Below, one piece after another: positions 17,100 to 25,690 of a stretch of 64,000 nucleotides of DNA. The stretch is from Deferribacteraceae bacterium UBA6793 (lineage in GTDB: Bacteria; Chrysiogenota; Deferribacteres; Deferribacterales; Geovibrionaceae): contig DKFP01000009.1 in assembly GCA_002452405.1 (NCBI GenBank), positions 217,266 to 281,265 on the forward strand. The letters are read 5' to 3'. The notes under the pieces are model-generated. The model searched no databases. It saw nothing but the letters and a program-made list of their open reading frames with translations, and was not told the DNA's origin. How positions within the stretch are numbered: the first letter of the stretch is position 1; each line of letters opens with the position of its first letter. The position numbers and the translations under genes are program-made.

Positions 17100-18494
17100 A
17101 TGATCTCACAAGTTGTTATAATTGATGATGAAAAAGAACTGACAGATATGTATGTCAGATATCTGGGACACATAGGCGTCAACGACATCTCAGCCATAAA
17201 CGACTCCAGAGAGTTTTTTAAAACGGCGGACAGGCTGAATCCTGCGATAATCCTTCTCGATATGAATATGCCTTATCACAACGGAGAAGAAGTTCTCGAT
17301 TTTATCATGCAGAGGATACCTGACGCATCCGTTGTAATGATGATAGAAAAGAACGAAACTGAGCCAACTATAAGATGTCTGCAAAAAGGCGCGGTCAGCT
17401 TTATCGTTAAGCCGGTGGACAAGGATGCCCTTGCAAACGTAATCCTGCGCGCACTGGAAGCGAACAGCCGTTTCGGCGGAAAAACAATCAGAACTGCCGC
17501 AGAACATAATGAACAGCACCCCTTTTTCAACGATATCATAACAGAAAACCCCAAGATGGCTGAAATATTCCGGTACCTCAACTTCATTTCAGAAAGCAGC
17601 TTTCCCGTTCTCATTACAGGCGAAACGGGAACCGGAAAGGAGCTTTTTGCCGAGGCTGTCCATAAAGCAAGCGGGCGCAGAGGTCCTTATGTTGCGGTTA
17701 ATATTTCAGGTCTTGACGACAACATGTTCACCGATACCCTTTTCGGGCATGTGAAAGGAGCCTTCACAGGGGCGGACAAAGCCCGCAAAGGGCTGGTTTC
17801 CGAAGCAGACAACGGAACCCTGTTTCTGGACGAGATAGGCGACCTGCACGAATCCGCGCAGATAAAACTACTGCGGCTTTTGCAGGAAAAGGTGTACATG
17901 CCCCTTGGATCCGACAGAAATATGCGGGCAAACGTTCGCATTATCGCCGCAACCAGCGTAAACCTGAAAAATAACGTTAAAACGGGAAAATTCAGAAAAG
18001 ATCTGCTGTTCAGAATATCAACCCATTGCATAACTATTCCGCCGCTGCGCGAAAGAAAGGACGACATAGAGATTCTGGCGCTGAACTTCTATAACAAGGC
18101 ACTTCTGGAATCCGGCTGCCAGATGTCCGCCACCCTGCCCCACGGGATAGGCGATATACTGAAAAGTTACAGTTTCCCCGGCAACGTGCGCCAGCTTCAG
18201 GCGATTATGAACGACCTTGCGCTCATCACCCGTGGAAGACAGCTCAGCAGCCGCGATATGATATCTTTCCTGCGCAGACACGACATAAGCGTGCGTTCCG
18301 GTTCAAAGGAACACCAGCCAGAAGCATTTTACTATGCGGGGGAATTTCCGACTATCAAGAATATGGAAACGCTTCTTGTCAGCTCCGCCATCAACCACAG
18401 CAAAGGGAACATAACCGACGCCGCAAGGATACTGGGCATCACACGGCAGACCCTCCACAGACTTATCAAAAACCTCGACAAACCGCACGCATAA
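17100..18494 (+). CDS. NtrC-family sigma-54 response regulator
   Basis: A 464-residue transcription activator. The receiver domain (1-120) has the acidic pair in IIDDE, acceptor Asp54 in LLDMNMP and Lys in IVKPVDKD, but the usual switch Thr/Ser is replaced by Ile in VVMMIEK. The AAA+ domain (about 140-375) has Walker A GETGTGKE, the sigma-54 contact loop GAFTGA and GTLFLDEIGD. The C-terminus holds a Fis-type helix-turn-helix with NITDAARILGITRQTLHRLI. The ATG at 17100 is forced by an in-frame stop at 17091. No sensor kinase is next to it, so partner and targets are unknown. It converges with the hydrogenase-linked receptor gene. Confidence 0.88.
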   Translation: MISQVVIIDDEKELTDMYVRYLGHIGVNDISAINDSREFFKTADRLNPAIILLDMNMPYHNGEEVLDFIMQRIPDASVVMMIEKNETEPTIRCLQKGAVSFIVKPVDKDALANVILRALEANSRFGGKTIRTAAEHNEQHPFFNDIITENPKMAEIFRYLNFISESSFPVLITGETGTGKELFAEAVHKASGRRGPYVAVNISGLDDNMFTDTLFGHVKGAFTGADKARKGLVSEADNGTLFLDEIGDLHESAQIKLLRLLQEKVYMPLGSDRNMRANVRIIAATSVNLKNNVKTGKFRKDLLFRISTHCITIPPLRERKDDIEILALNFYNKALLESGCQMSATLPHGIGDILKSYSFPGNVRQLQAIMNDLALITRGRQLSSRDMISFLRRHDISVRSGSKEHQPEAFYYAGEFPTIKNMETLLVSSAINHSKGNITDAARILGITRQTLHRLIKNLDKPHA

Positions 18495-18499
18495 AAAAA

Positions 18500-18522
18500 G
18501 GCAACCGGTTTAGCCGATTGCC
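18500..18522. terminator. Hairpin terminator after the NtrC-type regulator
   Basis: Stem GGCAA...TTGCC with an inner CGG/CCG pair, 6 bp after the stop. The plus side has only a short CTCTT tail, while the minus side has seven T, so it may act better against transcription from the right. Confidence 0.55.
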
Positions 18523-18563
18523 CTCTTAAAGCTCATCCCATATTCGCGTGGCATACTTAAACC

Positions 18564-18644
18564 GAGATTGCTTCACCCATAAAGGGTTCGCAAAGACAGA
18601 TAGAAAAGCCGTCTTCGCGAGGAATGGAATGACGACGCGATCTC
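18564..18644 (+). repeat. Dispersed palindromic repeat, copy D
   Basis: About 81 bp starting GAGATTGCTTCACCC and ending GACGACGCGATCTC, with the CCC-ATAAA-GGG arm and GTCTTCGCGAGGAATG. It lies between the converging regulator and receptor genes. Confidence 0.8.
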
Positions 18645-18695
18645 GCATTTATCTTATTGCACTACACATGATATCAATTTCACTAAATATCTGAT

Positions 18696-20615
18696 TTACA
18701 TAAATCTTTCTATCACTCCGTTCATCAGAGAAACTATCTTCTCTGTTTCCGCCTGAAGCTCTGAAAGCTCATCGGAAACCGCCTCGCCTCTGGCTATCTT
18801 TCCGCGTATCCTCTCAGCCATGTCATGTAGACTGCGGTGCACGGTTTCAATCTCTCTGTAGTCCGGATCGCTGCCGAACATCTCATATCCGCGCCCTCTG
18901 TAAAAATCAGTAAACGCGCAGCTTTCGTAACTATCTATGATTATAGGCTGTTTATACATTGCACCGTGGTATACGTTCTTTGTCATAAGGACGTGGCTCA
19001 CCTTCGCGTGGATAACGGGGAGAACGGAGGAACTGAGCGTAAACTTTTTAAGCTCCTTCTCCGATTCGTCCAGAAGCCCCACAACAGTTTCGACACCGTT
19101 AACCATTGAGTCAATACTGCCTGCGTTCGCGTCGCTCATCCGCGCAACCTCGTCTATGTTCGCCGCTATCTGGGTCATGGCGGCGGACTGCTGCTGAACA
19201 GAGGACGCTATATGGGTTATATTCGCGCTGAGGTCGTCCACAGAGCTTTGTATCGTGCCGAACATGCTGTTGGCATCGTTCACCCTTTCAAGCTGAACAC
19301 CGACCTTTTTCATAACGGAACCGGCATTGTCAACGGCGCTCTGCACTTTCAACTGCATGGTCTTCACAACCGAGGAGATGTTCGATGCGGACTCGTTCGT
19401 CTTCTCAGCCAGCTTTCGCACCTCGTCCGCAACAACGGCGAAACCGCGTCCGGCATCTCCGGCCCGCGCCGCCTCAATGGCTGCGTTCAGAGCAAGCAGG
19501 TTCGTCTGCTCGGTTATGTCCGTTATGACCATAACTATCTCGCCAACCTCGCGTGACGATTCCAGAAGCTCACCCATCTCACCAGCCAAAAGCTCTACTA
19601 TTCCGCCGACCTCCGTCGATATGGCGGTGGTTTCCTGCATTACATCCAGCCCTTTTCTGGACATCTCAAGGGTCTGTTCCGCCTTAACGGATGAATCGCT
19701 TATGTTCTCCGCGGAATCGCGCACGGTTGTGCTTATCTCTTCGCTTGCCGCCGCAACTTCGCCCGCAAGCCGCATGGTCTCTGTATTCATCTGTTTAATC
19801 TGCATACTGGTGAGTGTCAGCGGAAGTACCTGTTCCATCATGTTTGAAATAGACCTGAACGTGTGCAGTATGTCCGTTCCGATGGTCTGCATGAATTTAT
19901 TATACCTGTCCGAAATCTCTCCCATCTCGTCGTTTGTCTTTATGTCCGATTCCAGACTAAGGTCAAGGTTTTCAGCCGCCTGAACTATAGTGTCCTGCAA
20001 TCTTCCGACGTTTTTTATCACCAGTTTTGAAACGAGGAAATATATGATGTATATCATCAGACAGCCGCTGACTATGACGAAAATGTCCGATATCAGCGAC
20101 ATGTTCTGAACGTTGTTCAGAGATTTCCGGCTGAGTTTAACGTAGTAATACGAGTTGATAGATCCTTCCTGCCACTCAGTATGGCAGCGCATACAATAAC
20201 CTATTGTCTTTACAGGAAAAAGATATACGTTATTGTCCCCTTCTGGGTGCATGTCCTCTTTATCTGTGAGTATGGACGCGTCAACTTTGGTGTTCACGCG
20301 CTTATCCTGCGATGAATAGGTGATTGTGCCGTCGGGTTTAATGAGTGAAAATTCGGTGACGTCCTCATATTTGCCTATCTCTTCAATGAGGTTGTTAAAG
20401 GTCATCATATTTCCTTTTTTCAACGCGTCGAAGGTGGACATATATATCATATCTTTCAGATAGTTCATGTATCTGTTCAGCGATTTTTCAACCATCCTGA
20501 GCTTGATACTCTCAAAGATGATGGTGCCTAATATGGTGAACGCTATGATTATCACCGTGGCGATAGCCATTTTGTGTTTGAGAGATAAGCGGTATTTTTT
20601 ATCAAAATTCATCAT
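18696..20615 (-). CDS. Chemoreceptor with periplasmic haem c site and CZB-type C-terminus, coupled to a hydrogenase
   Basis: A 639-residue methyl-accepting chemotaxis protein. TM1 (about 16-36) and TM2 (about 175-200) flank a periplasmic domain of ~135 residues that carries one CMRCH motif (141-145), the attachment site for haem c. HAMP and signalling domains follow, with the tip DITEQTNLLALNAAIEAARAGDAG (about 366-390). The last ~110 residues fit a chemoreceptor zinc-binding (CZB) domain: a His in VIHAKVSH, a Cys in YESCAFTDFYRGRG and the pair H-R-S-L-H. Its ATG overlaps the stop of the hydrogenase small-subunit gene (ATGA), so the two are translationally coupled. Haem-bearing receptors are known in Geobacter and Desulfovibrio (DcrA); coupling to a hydrogenase suggests the haem is reduced by electrons from H2. 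That link is an inference. Confidence 0.88.
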   Translation of the reverse strand: MMNFDKKYRLSLKHKMAIATVIIIAFTILGTIIFESIKLRMVEKSLNRYMNYLKDMIYMSTFDALKKGNMMTFNNLIEEIGKYEDVTEFSLIKPDGTITYSSQDKRVNTKVDASILTDKEDMHPEGDNNVYLFPVKTIGYCMRCHTEWQEGSINSYYYVKLSRKSLNNVQNMSLISDIFVIVSGCLMIYIIYFLVSKLVIKNVGRLQDTIVQAAENLDLSLESDIKTNDEMGEISDRYNKFMQTIGTDILHTFRSISNMMEQVLPLTLTSMQIKQMNTETMRLAGEVAAASEEISTTVRDSAENISDSSVKAEQTLEMSRKGLDVMQETTAISTEVGGIVELLAGEMGELLESSREVGEIVMVITDITEQTNLLALNAAIEAARAGDAGRGFAVVADEVRKLAEKTNESASNISSVVKTMQLKVQSAVDNAGSVMKKVGVQLERVNDANSMFGTIQSSVDDLSANITHIASSVQQQSAAMTQIAANIDEVARMSDANAGSIDSMVNGVETVVGLLDESEKELKKFTLSSSVLPVIHAKVSHVLMTKNVYHGAMYKQPIIIDSYESCAFTDFYRGRGYEMFGSDPDYREIETVHRSLHDMAERIRGKIARGEAVSDELSELQAETEKIVSLMNGVIERFM

Positions 20616-21571
20616 TTTCTTCCACCCCCAAGCACGTTCTTTTTAAAGTCGTTCCACGGAAGATCCTCTATGTTTCTCGATTCATAATAGATGTTTTCTT
20701 TGAAAGGCCATCCGTTATGGGTGCAACCGACGCATGGCGCATTGCTCTCAACACACACACTGACGCTGCCGTTCCAGCGTCTTGTGGGGCAATCGGATTT
20801 CGTTATGGTTCCTCTGCAACCCTTTTTCAGCAGGCATGAATGTTTGTCCGTCTCGAAATCTTTGAGGTAGATATCCTGCGAAAAATACTGAAAACGCGTA
20901 CAGTTGTTGTGGATGAGGTTCCCGAAATACTGCTGAGGTACGCCGTCCTTCATAGGCGGCATTTTTCCGCTGCCGAGGATATAGGCGACCGTACCCATGA
21001 GCCTGTCGGGGTGCGCCGGACAGCCGGGTATCTTTATCAGCGGTTTGCTGATACCCTGCTGGCGCATATACTGCTCAATATCTATCGCTCCGGTCTCGTT
21101 CCTGCCGGAAGCGGGTATCCCGCCGGAAACCGCGCAGGTTCCGCAGGCAACAACAGCATAAGCCTTCTGAATGTGCTTTTTCAACGCGTCGTAGAGTGGT
21201 TCCTCTCCCAGCAGGCAGGCCTTTTTCATACGCTGCGGGATGCTTCCTTCAAGGACAAGGACGTGTCCGCCTGCGGATGTAACTTCCTCAAGCTGCTGAA
21301 TGTACCCGTGTCCCTGACTGAAAGACAGGTTCGGATGCACCTGCACCCTCACCAGCCGAGTAACAAAATCTATGAAATCGGTCTCGTTGCCGTATGTCAT
21401 GGAGACGGAACAGCCTGTGCAGCTCTGCCCCTGAACAAATACTATCTGTGGGCGTTTCGCTGCGGCTATTCTCATGAACCCTTCGGCTATGTCCGTTGCG
21501 AAAACCTCCGCGCCGATTACCGCCACCGATATATCTCTGCATCTTTTGATGAAATCTCTTCTTGTCAGCAT
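20612..21571 (-). CDS. [NiFe] hydrogenase small subunit, Tat-exported
   Basis: A 319-residue electron-transfer subunit. The N-terminus has a twin-arginine signal (TRRDFIKRC, Arg4-Arg5), so the enzyme is exported folded to the periplasm. Proximal-cluster cysteines lie in SCTGCS (51, 54), CGTC (143, 146) and GCPAHP (184); distal and medial ligands follow in LIHNNC, SCLLKKGC and NAPCVGC. Unlike membrane-bound uptake hydrogenases it has no C-terminal membrane helix and no cytochrome b gene next to it. It starts 10 bp after the large-subunit gene and overlaps the haem chemoreceptor gene by 4 bp. The most direct electron acceptor implied by the operon is that receptor. Confidence 0.9.
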   Translation of the reverse strand: MLTRRDFIKRCRDISVAVIGAEVFATDIAEGFMRIAAAKRPQIVFVQGQSCTGCSVSMTYGNETDFIDFVTRLVRVQVHPNLSFSQGHGYIQQLEEVTSAGGHVLVLEGSIPQRMKKACLLGEEPLYDALKKHIQKAYAVVACGTCAVSGGIPASGRNETGAIDIEQYMRQQGISKPLIKIPGCPAHPDRLMGTVAYILGSGKMPPMKDGVPQQYFGNLIHNNCTRFQYFSQDIYLKDFETDKHSCLLKKGCRGTITKSDCPTRRWNGSVSVCVESNAPCVGCTHNGWPFKENIYYESRNIEDLPWNDFKKNVLGGGRK

Positions 21572-21580
21572 GTTTCCACC

Positions 21581-23020
21581 TCAATGAACCGAACAGGCGG
21601 TACAGGGGTCGAAACTTCTTATGACCCTGCCGACCTCTATGGAACCGCTGTCGCCGCCGAAGCGCACCGGAGTTCCAAGAACCGCCTTCTCCGCCACACC
21701 ATGCTTTCCTGCTGCCGCGGGACCGAAGTTCCATGTTGACGGAACTATCATTTTATATTCCGTCACTCTGCCGTCATATGCTTTTATGTGGTGGATAAGC
21801 GCGCCGCGAGCCGCCAGAGAAAAGCCTATTCCCTCACCCGTCAGCTTCTTTTGCAGGTCAACGTGGGCGATAGTGGGCTTGCCCAGAACGAAATCCTCCG
21901 AACGCTCAAACAGATAGTTGCATATTTTGCGCGATTCGTAAGCCCGCGCCAAAAGCCTGCCCATCACTGACGAGCGGATGGAGTTCTGACCGAATCTGGC
22001 AAGAAGCTGCCTGAATCCTGAATCATCAGACACCGCAGCACGCGCCAGAGGTCCGGTTTCAAGAGGATACCCGTTGTATCTTGGCGCCTTTATCCAACTG
22101 TATGCACCTTTTGCCGACTCGTTGGGGCTGCCGTCCGGATTGTAATATGAGGAGTTCAGGAACTCCCTCACCATCTTATAGTCAAAGGCTCTCTTTTCGC
22201 CGCCGACGATCACGCCGGAAGTGAAAAGATTGCCCTTTTTGCTTTTAAGTGAATCGTGCGCATAAAAGGTGTCGTATGCGCCGCCTATTTTGAAATATTC
22301 TGGGTAGCGCTCCGCAAGCTCCATCACGTCAGGAATGAAAGCCTCGTTAACGAACGCCGCAGTGTCGCTCAGAACGCGATAGTATCTCATAATGGTATCG
22401 GAGGTTATCTCGGTTGTGATTCCGCCCGGCAGAAGCGCATGGATAAACGGCACCTTTCCGCCGATGAGAGCCAGACCGGAAGCCGCTTCGGCGCGTATTT
22501 TAAGCGCCTGAAAATAGTGCAGGGCAAAGCGTCTCGCCGTACCTTTGTCGCGGATGTAATCCCCGGGGGTTTTGTTTATGACAAATTTTGTGCCGGACGA
22601 GCTTATCCAGTCGGATATGTTGCGCATTTCGGCATCGTTTCCGGTGTATCCGGCGGCGGCTGTGTAGTCTATATAGTCGGGGGAACAGAGATTATAGAAG
22701 TGCAGAAGGTGGTCGGTGACAATGTGAAGCCCAAGTATCATGTCCCGCAGAACCTGACCGTTGAGGGGCGGCACAACTCTGTATATCTGCTCCAGAGCGG
22801 TTATGGAGGAGATACCGTGAACCTCGTGGCATACCCCGCAGACGCGCTGCGCAATGCGGGCGGAATCAACGGGATGGCGGTTCAAAAGGAGCCTTTCAAG
22901 CCCGCGGTACATATTTCCGGCTATGCGTACCTTTGAAACCCTGCCTCCATCAACAGCAGTGCTGACACTCATGTGTCCTTCAATCCGGCTGACAGGGTCA
23001 ACAGACAATAAGTTAGACAT
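21581..23020 (-). CDS. [NiFe] hydrogenase large subunit without C-terminal maturation peptide
   Basis: A 479-residue catalytic subunit that binds the Ni-Fe(CN)2CO site. The N-terminal pair is in RVCGVCH (Cys61, Cys64) and the C-terminal pair in DPCTACSVH (471-479). The protein stops exactly at that final His. Ordinary uptake hydrogenases carry ~15 more residues that a protease removes during nickel insertion; lack of this tail is known for H2-sensing hydrogenases (HoxC/HupV), which however are cytoplasmic, whereas the partner small subunit here has a Tat signal. AGAGGA precedes the ATG. The operon has no maturation (hyp) genes, so these must lie elsewhere. Confidence 0.92.
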   Translation of the reverse strand: MSNLLSVDPVSRIEGHMSVSTAVDGGRVSKVRIAGNMYRGLERLLLNRHPVDSARIAQRVCGVCHEVHGISSITALEQIYRVVPPLNGQVLRDMILGLHIVTDHLLHFYNLCSPDYIDYTAAAGYTGNDAEMRNISDWISSSGTKFVINKTPGDYIRDKGTARRFALHYFQALKIRAEAASGLALIGGKVPFIHALLPGGITTEITSDTIMRYYRVLSDTAAFVNEAFIPDVMELAERYPEYFKIGGAYDTFYAHDSLKSKKGNLFTSGVIVGGEKRAFDYKMVREFLNSSYYNPDGSPNESAKGAYSWIKAPRYNGYPLETGPLARAAVSDDSGFRQLLARFGQNSIRSSVMGRLLARAYESRKICNYLFERSEDFVLGKPTIAHVDLQKKLTGEGIGFSLAARGALIHHIKAYDGRVTEYKMIVPSTWNFGPAAAGKHGVAEKAVLGTPVRFGGDSGSIEVGRVIRSFDPCTACSVH

Positions 23021-23429
23021 AGAAGTCCTCTGAAAGTTGGATTACCAATAAAAAATGAATAAAATAGTATATGTATTAAACAATCAGAACATATGTTCAA
23101 AAATACTTGTGTTAAATAACCATTCAGTTTTTTAGTAATATATATTTCAACCATTTGTCAAGAATTTTATATTACATTTACCTATCGCACATAGCGCTAA
23201 AATGGCATTGCGAGGCAATCATATCGAATGACTCAAAATAATTTAATGTTTATCGGCAACCATTAATGGTAGCAGTTTATAACATATGACTGAAATATAT
23301 TAATAACTTATAAATTTTAATCTGTCTTTTTAACGGCTAAAATACTTAAAAAGAAGAGTATAATTATCTATAGTTTTATTCTATTAAATTTGAAGACTGT
23401 AATTAACGATTCGCTGAACGTTATTATTT
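23021..23429. other. AT-rich region between the hydrogenase operon and the LysR gene
   Basis: 409 bp upstream of the hydrogenase large subunit and downstream of the LysR gene. No gene seen. It holds a 12-bp perfect palindrome GAACATATGTTC at 23087-23098, a TTGACA on the minus strand at 23161-23156 followed by an AT-rich -10 region, and at 23204-23220 a 17-bp piece resembling one end of the dispersed repeat. Confidence 0.5.
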
Positions 23430-24311
23430 TCAGCCCCAGCGCTGTTTTGTCAGTTCCAGCCATGCCCGCGCAGCAGGCGGCAGATAGGCTCCATTACGCC
23501 ACATAAGCGACATCTCCCAGAAAATAGCGGGACTGTCCACAGGTATCAGCATTGTTTTAGGGTGTTGGTGCTGCTCCGCAATCATCCGCGGCAAAAGAGC
23601 AATACCCAGCCTAGCCGCCACAAGCCCGATGATAAACTCTATCTGGCTGGACTGCGCCGCCACGACAGGCGTAAACCCGCGACTCTTGCAGGCATCCATT
23701 ATCATAGGGTTCAGGGCAAACCCCTGCGCATACAGTATGAAAGGATACTCTTTTAAATCGCTGAAACTTACCCTTTCCCTCACCGCAAGAGGATGTTCCG
23801 CCGCAACCAGCAGATCCATAGGCTCGCTACGCACCTGCTGCCACTCCAGTTCATTACCGTCCACAGGCAGAAGTGACGCTGCAAGGTCAAGCTCACCCAC
23901 CAGAAGCATCTCTTCAAGCCGTTTGCCGCCATGCTCAACCATCTGTATTTCTACGTTCGGATATTTCTGACGGAACACTGCGAATATGTCCGCAAAAAGC
24001 GTATTACTGCCCAAAAGCGGAAAGCCCATGCGCAGTGTGCCCCGCTCAAGCCCGCGCAGTTCCTCAAGTTCTGCAAAAATTTGCGTTCCCTGCTCCAGCA
24101 TGGCGACACCCCGCCTGAAAACCAGCTCACCAGCCTGCGTAAGCCGCACGCCATGCCCTATCCTGTCCAGAAGCGACACTCCAAGCTCATCCTCAAGCTG
24201 TTTCACAGCCTTGCTGACTGTTGACTGGGTTGCATAAACGGTCTTCGCCGCGTTCGAAAAACCGTCCTGACGCACAACCTCCACAAAAGCCCGTATATTC
24301 CTTAGCTCCAT
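23430..24311 (-). CDS. LysR-family regulator divergent from lrgAB
   Basis: A 293-residue LysR-type regulator. The N-terminal winged helix-turn-helix (1-60) has FSNAAKTVYATQSTVSKAVKQLEDELG; the rest is the periplasmic-binding-protein-like effector domain (about 88-290). It is transcribed away from lrgA with 101 bp between the starts, the usual arrangement for a LysR gene and its target, and resembles CidR, which controls cidAB in Gram-positive bacteria in response to overflow metabolism. Here the effector is unknown. Confidence 0.88.
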   Translation of the reverse strand: MELRNIRAFVEVVRQDGFSNAAKTVYATQSTVSKAVKQLEDELGVSLLDRIGHGVRLTQAGELVFRRGVAMLEQGTQIFAELEELRGLERGTLRMGFPLLGSNTLFADIFAVFRQKYPNVEIQMVEHGGKRLEEMLLVGELDLAASLLPVDGNELEWQQVRSEPMDLLVAAEHPLAVRERVSFSDLKEYPFILYAQGFALNPMIMDACKSRGFTPVVAAQSSQIEFIIGLVAARLGIALLPRMIAEQHQHPKTMLIPVDSPAIFWEMSLMWRNGAYLPPAARAWLELTKQRWG

Positions 24312-24332
24312 ATTTATTCCTTTTACGACTTA

Positions 24333-24348
24333 ATTATATTCTTATAAT
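24333..24348. promoter_or_regulatory. Candidate LysR operator
   Basis: Perfect inverted repeat ATTATA-TTCT-TATAAT in the 101-bp gap between the LysR gene and lrgA, with the dyad AT-rich T-N11-A character of LysR boxes. Candidate by position only. Confidence 0.35.
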
Positions 24349-24412
24349 TCATTTTACGAATAATACTTGCAAGCCTATATTTCAAGGATAGAGAAAATAA
24401 TGAGGTAAAAAC

Positions 24413-24826
24413 ATGCTGAGAACTGGTTCTGTGATATTCAGGAGACATTGCCGGACAAACGTTTTCACCCAGATAGGTCTTATAATGCTCTTCTGGCTGA
24501 TTGGCGATGCCGCGGCAAAGGCTACGGGCGTCAATATTCCCGGAAGCATCATAGGATTGTTTCTGATAGTTGCTCTTCTGGCGACGAAGAAACTGAGTGT
24601 GCGCAGTGTAAGGCTCGGAGCCAGATGGTTTCTGGGCGAAATGCTCCTGTTCTTTGTGCCTGCTGTGCTGGTGGTTCTCGACCATCCGGAGCTGTTCGGA
24701 ATACTGGGGCTTAAAATCTTCGCGGTGATACTCCTGAGCACGGCGGTGGTTATGACGGCAACGGCTGTTTTTGTGGATTTATGCAGCCGATACGCCGAGA
24801 GGGGGATGAAGTATGAACGTTTTTAG
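24413..24826 (+). CDS. lrgA: LrgA/CidA-family holin-like membrane protein
   Basis: A 137-residue inner-membrane protein with four hydrophobic segments. The family signature NIPGSIIGLFLIVALL (about 42-57) and WFLGEMLLFFVPAVLVV (about 76-92) are clear. In staphylococci CidA/LrgA act as holin-like proteins in cell lysis control, while LrgAB homologues elsewhere transport pyruvate or glycolate. The gene overlaps lrgB by 14 bp. A pyruvate or glycolate transport role is a reasonable guess; nothing here decides it. Confidence 0.85.
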   Translation: MLRTGSVIFRRHCRTNVFTQIGLIMLFWLIGDAAAKATGVNIPGSIIGLFLIVALLATKKLSVRSVRLGARWFLGEMLLFFVPAVLVVLDHPELFGILGLKIFAVILLSTAVVMTATAVFVDLCSRYAERGMKYERF

Positions 24827-25499
24827 TGTGATATTCTGGTCGGCGCTGACCATAGGGCTTTATTATGCAGGAAAGCGATTCGGCAGAAGATTTCCCGCAT
24901 GGTGGTCTTCGCCACTTATGACTGCGCCTCTGCTGCTCATAGCAATAGCCGTTACCTTCCACGTTTCATACAAAGAGTACATAAGCGGCACACGCTGGAT
25001 GATAACCATGCTGGCTCCTGCAACGGTTGCATTTGCGATACCCATATATGAACAGAGAGCGCTGATAAAGAAGCACTGGCTGCTACTTCTCGGCGGTGTT
25101 GTCGTCGGGAGCGTCACAGCGATGGTCTCAAGCTGGTTTCTGGCGGAGCTTCTCGGACTGAACGACCAGCTTAGGCTCAGTCTGCTCCCCCGCTCTCTCA
25201 GTACGCCATTCGCTCTGATAGTATCCGGCGAAATAGGCGGCACTCCGGGCTTGACCGCCGTTTTTGTGATAATCACCGGACTGTTCGGCGCGACCCTTGG
25301 CGAAATCCTGCTGAAATCCCTACCGCTTCAGTCTGCGATAGCCAAGGGCAGTCTGTTCGGAATGGGTGCTCACGCAGTCGGCACTGCAAAGGCACACAGC
25401 ATCAGCAGTGAGATAGGAGCTGTTTCCGGTCTTATAATGGTTCTTGTGGGCGCAGTGAACGTACTTGCGGCACCATTGATAGAGGCGTTTCTCCGCTAA
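24813..25499 (+). CDS. lrgB: LrgB/CidB-family membrane protein
   Basis: A 228-residue polytopic membrane protein, partner of the LrgA-like protein upstream. The conserved core reads LLPRSLSTPFALIVSGEIGGTPGLTAVFVIITG (split here across about residues 128-160) and GMGAHAVGTAKAH (about 189-201), as in LrgB/PLGG1. It ends just before the anf regulatory region and no terminator hairpin is obvious, so read-through toward anfH is possible. Confidence 0.85.
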   Translation: MNVFSVIFWSALTIGLYYAGKRFGRRFPAWWSSPLMTAPLLLIAIAVTFHVSYKEYISGTRWMITMLAPATVAFAIPIYEQRALIKKHWLLLLGGVVVGSVTAMVSSWFLAELLGLNDQLRLSLLPRSLSTPFALIVSGEIGGTPGLTAVFVIITGLFGATLGEILLKSLPLQSAIAKGSLFGMGAHAVGTAKAHSISSEIGAVSGLIMVLVGAVNVLAAPLIEAFLR

Positions 25500-25508
25500 A
25501 TATGATTT

Positions 25509-25524
25509 TGTACATTTTCGTACA
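25509..25524. promoter_or_regulatory. NifA/AnfA-type upstream activator site 1
   Basis: TGT-N10-ACA as TGTACATTTTCGTACA, exactly the classic NifA upstream activator pattern and with fully symmetric TGTAC/GTACA ends. It lies 167 bp before the -24 element of the anfH promoter. Confidence 0.7.
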
Positions 25525-25591
25525 CAAAAACACGGAAATGTACGTAAATGAAATAAATATTACAATAAAACACTTCTATACCCATCTATTC

Positions 25592-25607
25592 TGTAACAAA
25601 CATTACA
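25592..25607. promoter_or_regulatory. NifA/AnfA-type upstream activator site 2
   Basis: A second exact TGT-N10-ACA, TGTAACAAACATTACA, symmetric as TGTAA-N6-TTACA, 84 bp before the -24 element. Two sites 83 bp apart (about eight helical turns) would sit on the same face of the DNA. Confidence 0.7.
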
Positions 25608-25690
25608 ATTTTTAATATTTCTCAAATCATTGCCTTGCAGCATAAAAGCGTTATTGCGGACAAAAACGCTCCTGTTGGATGTGACATAAA

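Noticed and set aside
23204..23220. Eighth copy of the dispersed repeat
   Set aside because: Only a 17-bp end-like piece is present, too short to call a copy.
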